A stretch of DNA of 64,000 nt from Excoecaria cochinchinensis. Lineage: Eukaryota > Streptophyta > Magnoliopsida > Malpighiales > Euphorbiaceae. Below, piece after piece: positions 32,730 through 44,535 of this stretch. The stretch lies in NCBI GenBank assembly GCA_947683425.1, contig CANTUQ010000073.1, forward strand, positions 9,210,501-9,274,500, read 5' to 3'. A program made the translations under genes and the position numbers. How positions within the stretch are numbered: the stretch's first letter is position 1; each line of letters begins with the position of its first letter. The notes beneath the pieces are model-generated. The model was not told the origin of the DNA and searched no databases. It was given only the letters and a program-made list of their open reading frames with translations.

Positions 32730-34146
32730 ACCGGAGAGTCATCCAAAGAGTCATCCATGGCAGAAGAGACTGGAGCCTTAACAACTCAAGACCTAGCTAG
32801 GAGGCTAGAGGATTTTGAGAGATATGGCAGATAGGATTATCCATCCTCCTGCTCCACAACCACCAGCAGCTCCACATCTACTCGTTGCTCCACAGCCCCC
32901 GATAGTTCATACTGGGGGGAAAGTTGAACCACCTGCTGGCAGAGAAGCCCCCGTTGTAGTTAATACTTCTTGCTAGCTTGTTAATGAACATATGGCTGCT
33001 ATGCCTATTGAGCAAAGAAGGGCAATAATCTCCAATCCCAATGATGATTTTATGATGGAGGAGGAAGATGAAGAGGCAGTAGCACCTCAATTTGTGGGGG
33101 CCAGAGCACCTAGGGTAGAAGATGAGGCGATGAGAGGGATGAGGCAACAGATCGAAGCCATTACCAGCATGCTATCCGCCGGAAAGGGGATCAACCCTGA
33201 AGACAGAGATTTAGGGGATGAAGAGTTATTGCCCCAAAGGTTCAAAATGCCTGAGCTGCTGAAGTTTGATGGTACTTCGGATCCATCCACACATATTAAG
33301 CAGTATACCCTAGTAATGAAAGGCACGGGGTTGACCAAGAAATAGAAGGTGGATTATTTCTGCCTTAGTCTGGTGGGTCTGGCTGTGGACTGGTACCACA
33401 GGCTGGACAGGATGTCCAAGGAGGACTTGGACATTTTGACTGAAGAATTTATGCGGCAATATGACTGTAGTACTAGGATGAAGGTCACCTTAAAGGACCT
33501 CGAGCTTTTACAGCAGAAGAATGATGAGTCGTTCTATGAGTACCTTACAAGATGGAGGAATAGGGTCATGGAGATGAAGCGAAAGCCTGACACTGCTGAC
33601 AAAATTAGGCTATTTATCAGGAACTCTTGTCCTTACTTGAGGGACCTGCTAAGCTTTAAGGGACTCAGAAACTGGGAATCCCTTAAGGACATTGCTATAG
33701 AAGCTGAGGGGACTTACCTAGCGAAGAAAGCAAGCCAAAACAACTTTGCTGGGAAAGGTTATAGCAACCAATTAGGGTACAAGCCAGGTGGTGCAGGAAG
33801 CAGCAATAATAGAAGTGGTAAGACGGCTGAGGTTTCAGCCACTGAGGTTGGACAGGTTCAGAGGTATTACTCTAATTTGGGCCGTTCTTTGTCTTGGGTG
33901 CTGGAGAAATTGACAAAAGAAGGCAAGCTGAGACCATTGCCACCCAGGCCAGCCATGAATCAAGGAAATCCGGGGCATAGAGAGGACCAATATTGCGCTT
34001 ACCATCAGCACACAGGGAATCTAACAGATTATTGCTGGACTCTAAGGAACAAAGTACAAGACCTTATTGATGCCAAAGAGATCACTGACCCTGAGAAAAG
34101 AGACAAGAAGAAGAGGGCAGGCTATAATGCAGTTCCCCCACCGTGA
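32730..34146 (+). pseudogene. gag: Tat gag (broken)
   Basis: Capsid/nucleocapsid precursor. The likely start is ATG 32730 (MTGESSKESSM). There are frame breaks near 32825, a stop near 32974 and a TAG at 33343-33345; the frames 32992-33345 and 33346-34146 are otherwise continuous. It has an acidic segment (MEEEDEE), a core of the Ty3/gypsy gag type (MPELLKFDGTSDPSTHIKQY; LVGLAVDWYHRL; TLKDLELLQQKNDESFYEYLTRWR), and a zinc-knuckle-like CAYHQHTGNLTDYC. In element B the same motif reads C-x2-H-x4-H-x4-C, so one ligand is changed here (N for H). It stops at 34144-34146, and the protease region that should follow is deleted. Confidence 0.88.
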
Positions 34147-34372
34147 ATGTGATTAGAGAAGATGATGTTTTTAATGGCTTTTTATTCCAAGAACACTTTT
34201 TATGACAGTATTTGCAGTATTGCTAATTTCAATAAAGTGAACAATCTTGCGTATTTGCATGGTGTCTCTAATGATTTCATTTCTCATGATCACGAAGCAT
34301 TCATTTTTTGATATTAATTCAATTAATTACATTTAATCTTGGAACTTTGGAGAACCCAAAGAAAATCTTGAT
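34147..34372 (+). pseudogene. Scrap of Tat pol linker before RT
   Basis: Resembles element B around 61930-62130: VSNDFISHDH, AFIF, DINS, LENPKEILI in shifted frames. About 1.6 kb present in element B (protease and G-patch-like region) is missing between 34146 and about 34190. The sequence continues after the solo LTR at 35953 (SDITPEER..). Confidence 0.75.
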
Positions 34373-35947
34373 TGTAACACCCCCTACTTATACGTAGGCG
34401 ATCCCATTCGATGAGGAGTGAGATGCCGTATGGGTAAAGGTGCCACCACACAGATACAGAATAAATGCACATTCATACATAAACATACATACCGAAATAC
34501 AGGGTAATAAAAACATTACAAAACCATTCACGAAAGAAGCCGATCATGCATTAATATAATGGAAAACATTACATTACTGTTTGATCAACTCAAAGGTACA
34601 AAATATAATTACATTTTCAAAAAAATACTTATACATATGCGGAAGCTATTACAAAACTAACATAAGAGAGAGTTCTATATAAAAAGAATCATCAAGCTAC
34701 AAAATTAAACCCTACACTAAGACAAAACCCAGCTGTGTTGGCTTGACTGCGACGACTCTCCCACGGCAAAACTCCTTCCACACCTGCACGGGTAAACACA
34801 CCGTGCTAAGCGATAAACGCTTTGTGGGGAACACACACACAAGAAAAATGGACGGCCATTCACAATGGTCGTCAAGCATAACGCATACAGATGGCATAAT
34901 AAAAAATACACAATAGATACAAATATGAACATGCGATCATAAAGAGTCATACATTTGATATTACATAGCTGCATTCACATTATCTCATCATGTACACATT
35001 CAGATAATACATTCTCAAAATTATCAAAAACAGTTCAAAATAATTAAGCACCTGCTGACTCGAGGTAGTGGATAACGAGTAAACGGACAGTACTTTACGG
35101 GTACGAGCTGATTACAGACAGTACCTTATGGGTACGAATCGATTACAGACAATACCTTACGGGTATGAATCGAAAACCAATTTACTTTATCATTTGCAAA
35201 ACATTTTATAAAGGGACCTTAAACAAGATCCAAACACATTAGAGGGTTCGCGAGGAACCAAACGGGACCTGATCGGGGTCTAAACGGAACTGAGGCTGTA
35301 GGTATAAGACTCTATTAGGCATGCCTAACTATTCACTAAACTGACTCTAGCAAGTTATGCATAAACCATTCAATTCATTCCATAATATTCAAGATCTCAT
35401 TCATATATCACTCATAAATTACCCATTCATATAATTCATAACATTAATCTTGCATATATACCAAATGCATCGTCATTTAAAAATTCACACACAAGCATGT
35501 AAGACGAGAAACCCATATGGACAGCAGAGCTGTCGCGCTCGCGACAGAGACCATAGTCTCTTCGCTATGCACGCGCGACGGACTTCGGGATCGCGGGGAG
35601 GAGGGAAGCCTGACTCTCTATCGCGAAAGGACCTGGTTGTAATATTTGGGCTATGTAAATGTTGTTTAAAATCATTCCTCGGTTCTATTATTCGCCTTAT
35701 GCTTCTGCTGATTGAAAGAGTGTATGTGTGGGTGTATGTGCTTATGCTTCCACTTAGCGTTTGCTAGTGTGTGAGTTAATGTATGACCAGCTTTTTCCCG
35801 CAAGGTAAGTTTTTAATTATTCCACATTTATCCATGTATGATTATGTATGAATGTATGCTTCTGCATAGTGTATGTATTCATGTATGTGAGTGAGAGTCG
35901 GTAGCGCTCTCTGGCGTCCTTCCAATGGGGACGTAGGGGGTGTTACA
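34373..35947 (-). mobile_element. Solo LTR, reverse orientation, TSD TTGAT
   Basis: Flanked by direct repeats TTGAT (34368-34372, 35948-35952), and the target frame continues across it. The ends are a perfect 15-bp inverted repeat, TGTAACACCCCCTAC/GTAGGGGGTGTTACA. The minus orientation is deduced from the three-hairpin module (34786-34880) and from GGTACC/regulatory blocks that match 16190-17075 in reverse. At 1575 bp it is much shorter than the 4-kb relatives, so it is internally deleted or a shorter subfamily. It holds the palindrome CTGTCGCG-CTCGCGACAG at about 35530-35546. No genes. Confidence 0.92.
34786..34880 (-). other. Three-hairpin module, copy 3 (reverse)
   Basis: Read on the minus strand: GACGACCAT/ATGGCCGTC, then AAGCG/CGCTT, then GCACGG/CCGTGC, ending CGTGCAGGTG. 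The bases differ from copies 1 and 2 but pairing is kept. It lies 413 bp from the LTR 3' end. Confidence 0.65.
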
Positions 35948-35952
35948 TTGAT

Positions 35953-36860
35953 AGCATCTGACATAACTCCTGAAGAGAGGAAAATTCTGAGAGAAAATAA
36001 ATAAAAGAGAAAAAACTAGTTGTAATTAGGGGAATGGATGAAAACTCACTAGGAGCACTAGAACCTTTTTGATTACCCGTCAAAGCGATCCCTGGATAAG
36101 ATAGAACCTAGAAAATGATTTAGGCAACCCTTCTTTGTATAGCTCTCTAAATGACTATTTTCTACCTTTATTTCACAATCGCTTGCTAGCCCGTTGAGCC
36201 TTTATGGAGGTATGCTAAATGCATGCCAATTTTGTTGTTACACATGTTAAAACTATCCCCTCACCTAAAATGATTTTTGCCTCCCCTTAGAAGAATGGCC
36301 GTTCTAGTAAGGATGGATGTACATTATTGACAATTTTACATCATTGACAATTCTTTGGGTTATTAAAAATTGCCCTAGTAAGGATGAGTTCACACTTTGA
36401 GAAGAGGGTTTAGTCATGCACAAAAGACTTGAGCTTGCAAAAAAAAAAAAAAAAAAAGAAAGAGGTAGAGCTCAAGATAGTAACCTCTTGGTGAGTTTCT
36501 GTGGCAATCACTTTAACTTAATTGTTATTCTGAGCTTGAGGAGCTAAAATATTATCAAACCAAAATTCAAGAATACCTTTCGAATACGCCATTGTTGAGC
36601 GGTCATTCTTCTCTAGCAACCTGATCCTCCTTTGATAGCCTTCTACCTAAGCCTAACGTTACAACCAAAGTAAAGCCTTTTGATTCTTAGTTAAGTCTTA
36701 TCCAATCAGCGGAGATGACATTTTAATAAGGTTCGGTACGTAGGAAGAGGCATATGGTGTTTCTTGAGCTTCAAGCGGGGAACCACAAGTGCATTTATGT
36801 ATTTGAGTTGAGTCTCGTCCTCAACGTTGCATCTAGAATTTGCTTTAAAAAAAAAGTTTT
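35953..36860 (+). other. Athila-like 3' UTR fragment inside Tat element 2
   Basis: After about 30 bases of the Tat pol linker the sequence changes (about 35985). 36105-36240 resembles the Athila 3' UTR at 28741-28884 (GATTTAGGCAA, CTAAATGACT, GCTAGCCC.TTGAGC, GGTATGCTAAA). The rest (to about 36860) is AT-rich and non-coding with a poly-A run at 36440. It is probably a captured piece of another Athila copy; the junctions are approximate. Confidence 0.55.
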
Positions 36861-38286
36861 TTAAAGAGCAGAGAGAAAATATTCAATCATAAAGCCTGAG
36901 AGAGTTGGTTGATAACAGGAGTTTGATGCTCACAAGGTCTACACCGAGAATAGATGAGGTCCTGTATTTTTTGAGATTAATGTCAAACAAATGATCATGT
37001 TTAATGAAATCAAATTGAAACACATGCATTTATGCGATGATGTGATCAGAGTATTGTACCCTGTGTGATCAAAGTCATCTACTGTTTACCCTCCACTCCT
37101 TTCACCGCTCGGGTGCTTCAGTCAGCTACTCATCCTGCTATCATCTATGAAATCAATTCTACAACGTCATCATGAGAAGAATCAAGCTCCTACAGTTATG
37201 ACATGGGCATAAGTACATGTTGATTTTTCGCAGCTGTAACCTCTCTGCAAAAAAAAAAAAAAAAAGTTAGAGATAAAAACCGTAATTGGCACTCTAAGCA
37301 AAAGTTAGGCAAAAGGATAGGGTGAAAACCTGGAAACAGACCGTCTGTCCTTAAAATGAAAAAGAAAAAAAAAAGCTGCTGGATTGGGTTGGGTCCATTC
37401 CAGGCAAAAATAAGGCACATGGTTATGTGAAAATCCGCAAATGACGCATTTCCCACTAAGAAAGGCTAGTGTGAAAATCTACAAGGGACGCACTACCTTC
37501 AAAACAATGACTACAGGTATCAGTGAGAACCTCACGATTCCAAAGACATGAAATTAAAAAGCAGCTCCAAAAGGCATCGATCCTATCGCAAATTGCAGCC
37601 AGATTGGCTATCATCTCCAAGTCCACTTAGATGAATTCTTATCCTGCATTTCTGCATAACTCATGCATTTCACGTGCATGCTCACTATTTTTCCTGCATA
37701 TTTGGTTTTTCAATTTTGCAGAAAGAGAGATTTGATGCGGACACCAGCAAAAGGCGAGTGACGATATCAGTTCAAGCATCAATCCAACCATCAACGAAAG
37801 ACTTCTCAGAGAACAATCAATCTAAGGGCTCACAGACAACACCGCTTCACAAACTCAGAAGGGTTAGCACGATGGCGGCACTACCATTCTATGGAAGGTT
37901 AGCATGACCACGGCACTACCACTTCAGAAGGGTTAGCACGATGACGGCACTACCACTCCCCGGAGGGTTAGCACGATCACGACACTACCACTTCACCAAA
38001 TCAGAAGGGTTAGCATGATGGCGGCACTACCACTCCATGGAGGGTTAGCATGACCACAGCACTACCACTTCAGAAGGGTTAGCACGATGACGGCACTACC
38101 ACTCCACAGAGGATTTGCACGATCACGGCACTACCACTTCAACACGCCAACAACATGGCGACAATCACCCCAGCCACATCATCCGTTTCGGAAAGACGGC
38201 TGCCTCAGGTACGTGCTTCTTTTTCTTTTCTGAGTTTAGGTTCACCTAGACACTAGTGCATTAGTTTCCCCAAAACTGGGGGCAAC
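36861..38286 (+). other. 3' UTR of Tat element 2
   Basis: Matches the element A 3' UTR from GAGAGAAAATATTCAATC onward, with the GAAAACC-type modules near 37280-37480, then a minisatellite, and ends CTGGGGGCAAC directly before the LTR. No coding sequence. Confidence 0.8.
37858..38140 (+). repeat. Minisatellite of about 33-bp half-units, about eight copies
   Basis: Repeated GGTTAGCACGATGRCGGCACTACC cores joined by variable 8-12-bp linkers (CACTTCAGAAG, ACTCCATGGAG). Same core as element A but different linkers and a less regular period. Confidence 0.88.
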
Positions 38287-39588
38287 TGTAGACACTGGAT
38301 CCCGAGTCAGCCTAGATCAGAATTACCCAATAATGAAATTAAGTGTGCCTATTTATAGGTAAAAAAAGTGAAAGTTGAAAGTGATGATTTCCTTGTCAAA
38401 TTGATTTGTTAGAAATAAATAAAAATGTATTTTAAAAAAATATTTTAAATGTTTTAAAAATTATTTCTGGGATAAAAAGGGTATATTTTGAAATTATTGT
38501 GTTTTAGGAAAAATTAAAAAAAAAAGTCGCGAGTGTCGGGTTGCGGCAGCGCGCTGGGCGCACGCGGTAGCGCCCAGCACGCATGCTCGCCCGCACGCGC
38601 GACAGCGGGGCGCTCTACCCCGCACGCCCTGCATGCGCCGACGAACGTCGGTCGCCCCCGACGCCCCATTTCGCCCGTTTTTGCTGTTTTTCCGATTTTT
38701 GGCCTAAAAATTGATTTTTTCTTCATTTTTTTTTGTGTAATTTAATGCAAAAACCTTTAATTTTCCAAACTCTCCAAATTCATGAGTTTTTTTGTAGTTA
38801 TTGGAATTAAATTTATTTAATTCAATTTAATAAAAATTCTGAATTTTGGGGTTATAAAATGGGCTTTTTAGAGAGGATTTTGGGGGGATTTTTCTTAAGA
38901 AAAATATTGTTTTTCTCTCTTCTTCATCTTCTTCTTCTTCTTATTTTTCTTCTTCAAGAAAAATTCTCCAAGTGTTCTAATTTGATTTTTTTTTTAATTT
39001 AATTCTTGAGATAAATAAATCAATTATTTGTTCTTGTGAATTTTTTTTTTACTTCTTGATTTTCATAATTTTTCCTTAAGACAAATAAATCAATTATTTG
39101 TTCTTGGGATAAAATTTCATTATATTTCTTTAAATCAAAGCAAGGAATTATCATTCAACTTCATTCATCACATCAAATTTGAGGGTAAGCATTCTTGACT
39201 CCAATTTTAGTTTTTAATTAGTTAACTAACATGTAAATCCTCTTAGATCTATTTTCTTAGTTCTTATTTAATTGTCCATATTATTTTTTGTGTTCTTATT
39301 CTTATTTCATATTAATATAATTATTGTTATTTTTATTCTTGTGTTCTTATTTAATTATTCATATTAGTATTATTATCATTATTTTGTTCATAGAGTTATT
39401 TCTTATTCTTAATCTTTTATTTAATTGTTCATATTATTATTTCTTATTCTTATTTCTTATTTAATTATTCATGTTCATATTCTTGTCATTATTTTTGTTC
39501 ATATATTATTATTATCATTAGTATTATTATTATCATCATTATTATTATAATTTACTATTATTATTACCATCATTATTTTTATTTTATT
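38287..39588 (+). repeat. 3' LTR of Tat element 2, truncated at microsatellite
   Basis: Nearly identical to 28885-30170, including the GC-rich block (38523-38672) and TATAAAA. It breaks off at the beginning of the ATT-rich tract, where a pol fragment is joined. Confidence 0.9.
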
Positions 39589-40086
39589 AACTTTGATAAT
39601 ATCAGGGAGTATCTGTTAAATCCGCCAGTACTAAGGCCTCCGCAACCTGTTAAACCGCTTATTCTGTATCTGGCCGTGGAAGACGGTTCAGTGGGCGCCA
39701 TGATGGCTCAAGAGGATGAATTTGGGGTAGAGTTTGCGATTTATTACCTCAGCAAGAAGTTCCTGACTTACGAAATAAAATATGCTGAAGTGGAGAAGAT
39801 CTGCCTTGCAGTAATTTGGGCATCAAAGAAGCTGAGACATTACTTCCATTCATACAAGGTTCAGGCCGTAGCCAAGCAGAATCCTTTAAGATATTTGCAG
39901 GAGGCACCATCTTTGCTTGGAAAGATGGGGAGGTGGCTGCTCTTGCTACAAGAGTTTGATGTGCAATACATCACCCGCAAGACTATTAAGGGGCGAGCTG
40001 TAGCCGAATTTCTTACTGAACATCTTATCCAAGGGGACACCCCCGAATTTACCTTTCCTGACGAGAGCATAGGCACGATGGGCTGA
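39589..40086 (+). pseudogene. pol: Tat pol fragment: RT connection and retroviral-type RNase H
   Basis: Open from about 39589 to TGA 40084-40086. REYLLNPPVLRPP, LILYLAVEDGSVGAMMAQ, YYLSKKFLTYEIKYAEVEKICLAVIWASKKLRHYF, LRYLQEAPSLLGKMGRWLLLLQEFDVQYITRKTIKGRAVAEFL match element B (60480-60940). It is joined to LTR sequence on both sides, so it is an orphan piece. It ends before the second (archaeal-like) RNase H. Confidence 0.88.
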
Positions 40087-41635
40087 AAAAGAGGAGTTTT
40101 CTTCAGGAGAAGAAAAACAAAGATCTGGAATTTTGTTTTGAGAATTTTTGCTTCAAGATTATTGACAAGGAAATCAATTCGCATTCTTACTTTTCAGATC
40201 GAATAATTCTAAGGGTTAATTTCTAGGCTCAATTGCATAATTTTATATTTTTTGTCTCTTATTCTTCCATTCGTTCATAAATTTTGGATATTTTGTGTGA
40301 TCAATTTATTGAATTTGTTGTTCTTTTGTTTATGGTTTAAGTTAATTTAGATGTTTTTTGCATAAACATGATATAGAATCAAGTAAAACTAAATCAAATT
40401 GTATTTTTGTTAAAGATTTTAGAGAAAATTGTTTTTGTTTGCTCCTCCATTGTTCCTACCCGTGAGGGACAGGAAGAAAGTGAGGAGCGCCCTGCTTGCC
40501 CCTTGTGTCTAGGCTGCCCCTCACCATTTTATTTGTTTTTTTCCCTTTTTAACTTATTTTGTCCTGTTTTATACTTTTCAATCCGTATTTTGCATATTTT
40601 TTGTGTGATTATAATTTTATCTTATCATGTTTATTTTATTTTTCATTATTTTATTTGATTATTTATTTTTATTATTTTATTTAATTTAATTGATTTTCTA
40701 GATTTATTTACTAACATTAGTTTTATTTTATTTTTTATAGTGTATACAATTCTTTTTTTTTTTTGTGAGCATTTTCGTTAGCAAATGGGGGATCCGTGTA
40801 GACTCAGAAGTATCTTTTGGTTTTTTTATTATTTTTGTATTTTCATTATTATTTTTTTATTCTATTATTTAGTTGAAGTTGTAATAAATTTATTTTATTT
40901 TATGCACGTAAAAAAGAGAAAATCACAAAAAATATTTTTATTAATAAATTGGAATTTTTTCTAATAAAATGGGACCATTGTCCTAATTTTTAACCAATAA
41001 AATATCACTTTTAAAAATAAGAGTTATTTTTTCCTCAAAATTGGATCATTTATCCCTATTTTCTTAAAAATAACTCTTCAATTTTTTTTAATCTGCATGA
41101 ATGAACCAATGTTCCTATTTTTAAATAATACCCCGCTTTATGCATGAGCTTTATTTATATTGTTTTAGCTTTATTTTGGGAGATTGTATTTTTGTCCCAG
41201 ATTTTAATTCTTTTATTTTGGGTGATTGTATTTTTGTTCCAAATTTATCTTTTATTTTTATTTTGTAATTTACTTTATTTTTTTTATGCTTGATGTACGC
41301 GTTAATTTTAATGCATCTCGTGTGAGAGACAGATGGAAATTTAATATCAAAAACCCATTTATAATTAACCAATGCATTAATAAGAGTAGAGTTCCGAACT
41401 ACTCTTTGGTTTAGACCCCGAGATTAGACGAAGTTTTCCAATTTTCTGTAAATTGGGTGGCGACTCCAAAATACCTTAAAGATGCCTAAAAGATTTTATG
41501 AGATTAGATGAATTCCCCAATATTCTATTGAGTAGAGATTCCAAAATATCTCATGTTACCAAAGATCAAAAGACGCGAACGCTGTCGGGCCTTAAAAGCG
41601 GGCCTTCGGGACATGATTGGGTTCGGTGCGTGTCA
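40087..41635 (+). repeat. Tat LTR fragment lacking its 5' end (element C)
   Basis: Related to the other Tat LTRs (GGGACCATTGTCCT near 40970, hairpin and PBS-like TGGCGACTCCA at 41458-41468, end GGTGCGTGTCA), then a PBS. A C/G-richer patch (40455-40530) stands where a GC-rich block would be. More diverged than the other copies. Confidence 0.75.
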
Positions 41636-41638
41636 CAG

Positions 41639-42040
41639 TGGTGACTCTATTGGGGACTGTGAAACTTTGCTTCGAAACTGTCTTGGTTAATAATATAAAT
41701 GGGTTTTTACGAATCAAAATTCTAATCTTTTTTCGAACAATTGCATTGCATAGATGCTAGAGCCTTAGAACTATGCTAGATAGTCCCTTATTTTACCTCG
41801 GTGCGTTCTCGAAGCACGACCTTATGTTCACTCAATGTGGAAAAGTGTTAACGATAATCACCAGCCCAAGCCTCGTACCATCATGGTATATCAAATGGAG
41901 ACCCGATTGGTCGTTATGCTCGTGATGAGCTAGACCCATTGGCAAGGACTATGCTTGGGTAGCCCAAAGTATCATCACCTTGGTCTAAAGTTCATATAAT
42001 GACAAATAAATACTTCCACTAGGTGAAATGTACCGTATAA
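41639..42040 (+). promoter_or_regulatory. PBS and leader of Tat element C
   Basis: PBS TGGTGACTCTATTGGGGAC (41639-41657), then a leader conserved with 32039-32200. Breaks off at about 42040 at a reverse LTR fragment. Confidence 0.7.
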
Positions 42041-42893
42041 ATATAATTTACACAATAATCATACACTTAAACTCTTGAAGATCAAAGAAATTAAACAAAA
42101 CCCAGAACTCTTGCAAAAGCCATACTCATTCCCTTCAACATAACATGCAAATCATCATCTTAACACTAGCATACAAATTCAATTTCACTACTCAACCATA
42201 CACATGCATCTACACAAGCCCACACATAATCCAAAGAGAGAATTAGGGCAAGCAACTCACAACTACACATAATCAGAAAAATAACTCCCAAACCTGTCAA
42301 AATAAGCTTCAATCCGTCCACTTCAAAATCCCGCTTTTTCTTTTCCTTTGCTCTTCCTTCTCTCCTCTAATTCTTGCACAAAACCTAGCCACAATACACA
42401 GTTAAATCAACCAAACATTAACCCAAAAATTGACAAGGAAGAGATAGAGAACAAGAACCCAAGCTTACCTCTTAAAGAACTCAGCTCAAAACTCAGAAAT
42501 CCTACTCAAAGATTGAAGCACCAACTCATGCAAAGATGAAGAGCATCAAAAATGAAAATAAAGAGAAAAGTGGAATGGGAATTGAGCAAGCCAAGAGGAA
42601 AAATACAGCTTTCACGGGAAGCTAATCCCCTTTTTTGCCCCTCATTTCCCTCTCTCTTCCTTTTTCTTTAAATGCCCAACCACCAAGTCCACATGGCAAG
42701 CTCCCAGGACTAGAGAATCCAAATCTTTGACTTTGCACTTTAGTCCCTAAACTTATTTCTTAACTTAGAACTTTAATTAATTTTTCAATTAGGTCCTTAA
42801 TTATCCAAATTTCCACATGCACAATTACCAAAATACCCTAAATTTTTCGACTTAGAATGCAAATTTTGACTAGGCCCTTTTTGGGTTGTTACA
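42041..42893 (-). mobile_element. Partial LTR, TGTAACAACCC type, reverse
   Basis: On the minus strand it starts TGTAACAACCCAAAAAGGGCC at 42893 and runs through a promoter-like region (CATTTAAAG near 42670, GA-rich leader) resembling the start of the LTRs at 6720 and 13414. Only the first 850 bp are present; no target duplication is found. Confidence 0.6.
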
Positions 42894-43224
42894 TGCAGAA
42901 TGGGCTCAACAGTGATTACTGCAGTTAAATCTATTGGATGAGGATAGGTTACAAGCTTATTATCACAATCAAGTCTATCAGAAAAGACTAGCTCGATCAT
43001 TTAGCAAGAAGGTGAGAAAACACCTGATGAAAGAAGGGGATTTGGTCTTCAAGATGATGAGGCCAGGGGTGCTAGACATCTGGGGAAATTTCAAGCCAAC
43101 CTGAGAAGGTCTGTTTGTGTTGAAAAAGTTGCTAACAAAGGAAGTAGCGATTTTAGCAGATAGCAATGGGAATGAATTTAAAGACCCAATCAATATCGAC
43201 AGACTAAAAAGATTCCATGGCTAA
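42894..43224 (+). pseudogene. pol: Tat integrase C-terminus fragment (element C)
   Basis: Matches element A 1121-1449 (EWAQQ..LLQLNLLDEDRL, KEGDLVFKMMRPGV, LTKEVAILADSNGNEFKDP, DRLKRFHG). TGA stops lie at about 42912 and 43101; the natural stop is TAA 43222-43224. The zinc finger and catalytic core are absent. Confidence 0.85.
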
Positions 43225-44280
43225 GGACCAAAAATTAAAAGAAAATAATAAATGCCCCGCGAGTCAAAAATTGAAAAAAGGCGGCCTTACTAAAATTGGG
43301 TGCCCTGTTAGGGTGAAAATCGAAAATAGGCACCCTGGGCAAAAATAAAGGGCTGAGAGAAAATGTTCAATTGAGAAAACCCGAGAGGGCCTGTTGATAA
43401 CAGGAGTTTGATGCTTACAAGATCTATTCCGAGATTAGGTATAGTCTAGTGCTTGTGAGTTTTTGTCAATTGAGGATCATGTATGACGAAATCGTATGGA
43501 AATTTACACAAATTTGCAATGAATAAAAGAACTCAGTCTACATTCTCATTAATTTTTAGCTATGTTTTAAAAAGAAATACTTCATTTATTTATCTAATGA
43601 CTATTCTCTAATCGTTTTCGTCTGAAGGTGTCTAAGCGAATATGTGCTGATCACCTTAGGGGGATGTTCTGATAACAGTTTTCATTTCTCTTGTAGCCAC
43701 ACTAGGAAGAAAAGAAGCCGTTAGAGTTAAAAATTGTAACTAGCTCTTTAAGCAAAAGTTAGGCCAAAGGGCTGGGTGAAAACCTGAAAACAGGCAGTTT
43801 GCCCTCGAAAAAAAAAGAGAGAAAAACTGTTGGAATGGGTTGGGTCCGTTCCAGGCAAAAATCAGGCACAAGGATATGAGAAAATCCAAAACGGATGCAT
43901 TTCCTAACAAGAAAAGCTAGCGTGAAAACCCGCAAGGGGCGCGCTACCAGTAAAATAATGACAAATGCTACCTGGAGCAATAAAGGGTTTCCAGTCATGA
44001 AAGTGACAGGATCGACGCAGAGAGTATTCAGACCGAGAATGGTCTCCAACTAAATCACTAGGAATGGGGTCAGTTCACGATGAATACGATCCTGCTGAGT
44101 GAGGGACACTCGGGCTGCCCCTCAAATTGGGAGTTGTTTGGACGAATCTGTCTCCTGTATTTTACATGTCTCATGCATTTTCAAGCTCAAAATTTACCCT
44201 TATGCATTTATTTTTTTAATTTTTCCAGGAAAATTTGTTGTCAACGTCGCTTGGAGAACTAGCCCTAAATTATTAGGGAG
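43225..44280 (+). other. 3' UTR of Tat element C
   Basis: Same block order as element A 1450-2500: CCCCGCGAGTC, GAAAACC-type modules, AACAGGAGTTTGATGC, AATGAATAAAAGAA, GGGTTGGGTCCGTTCCAGGC. No minisatellite of the 65-bp kind and no 3' LTR follow. It passes into the 82-bp repeats of ORF1 copy 2. Confidence 0.75.
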
Positions 44281-44287
44281 TAAAAAA

Positions 44288-44535
44288 AAAAAAATTTGCT
44301 GAGGGGCGGGCTACTGATATCAGCCCGAGCCTTGACCACCGAGGCCCAGGCTGACCGCCCCTCGAAAAAAAAATTTAAAAACGAGGGGCGGGCTGCTACC
44401 ATCAGCCTGGGCCTTAGCCACCGAGGACCAAGCTGACCATCCCTAAAAAAAAAATTTAAAACCGAGGGGTGGGCTGCTGACGTCAGCCCAGGCCTCAGCC
44501 ACCGAGGTCCTGGCTGGCCGCCCCTCACCCCTCCT
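44288..44535. repeat. 82-bp GC-rich tandem repeats, three units
   Basis: Units begin GAGGGGYGGGCT at about 44301, 44383 and 44464, separated by A-rich stretches. Each has a palindromic centre (TGATATCA; a degenerate one; TGACGTCA flanked by GGGCTG/CAGCCC) and ends GCCGCCCCTC-like, which pairs with the GAGGGGCGG start. Confidence 0.88.

Larger units (their letters stand above)
28885..39588 (+). mobile_element. Tat/Ogre-type element 2 (gutted, with nested insertions)
   Basis: 5' LTR (28885-31830), PBS, leader, broken gag, a scrap of the protease/RT linker interrupted by a reverse solo LTR (34373-35947), an Athila-like 3' UTR piece (35953-36860), Tat 3' UTR with minisatellite, and the first 1.3 kb of the 3' LTR (38287-39588). 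The two LTR copies are nearly identical where they overlap, which ties the ends together as one element. Protease, RT, RNase H and integrase are missing. The left flank GTTAC (28880-28884) is the likely target duplication. Confidence 0.85.

Noticed and set aside
34712..34974. Minus-strand frames in the solo LTR, with a similar frame at 16885-17124
   Set aside because: They follow the conserved three-hairpin module; the likeness is explained by the nucleotide structure, and the frames carry stops and shifts relative to each other.
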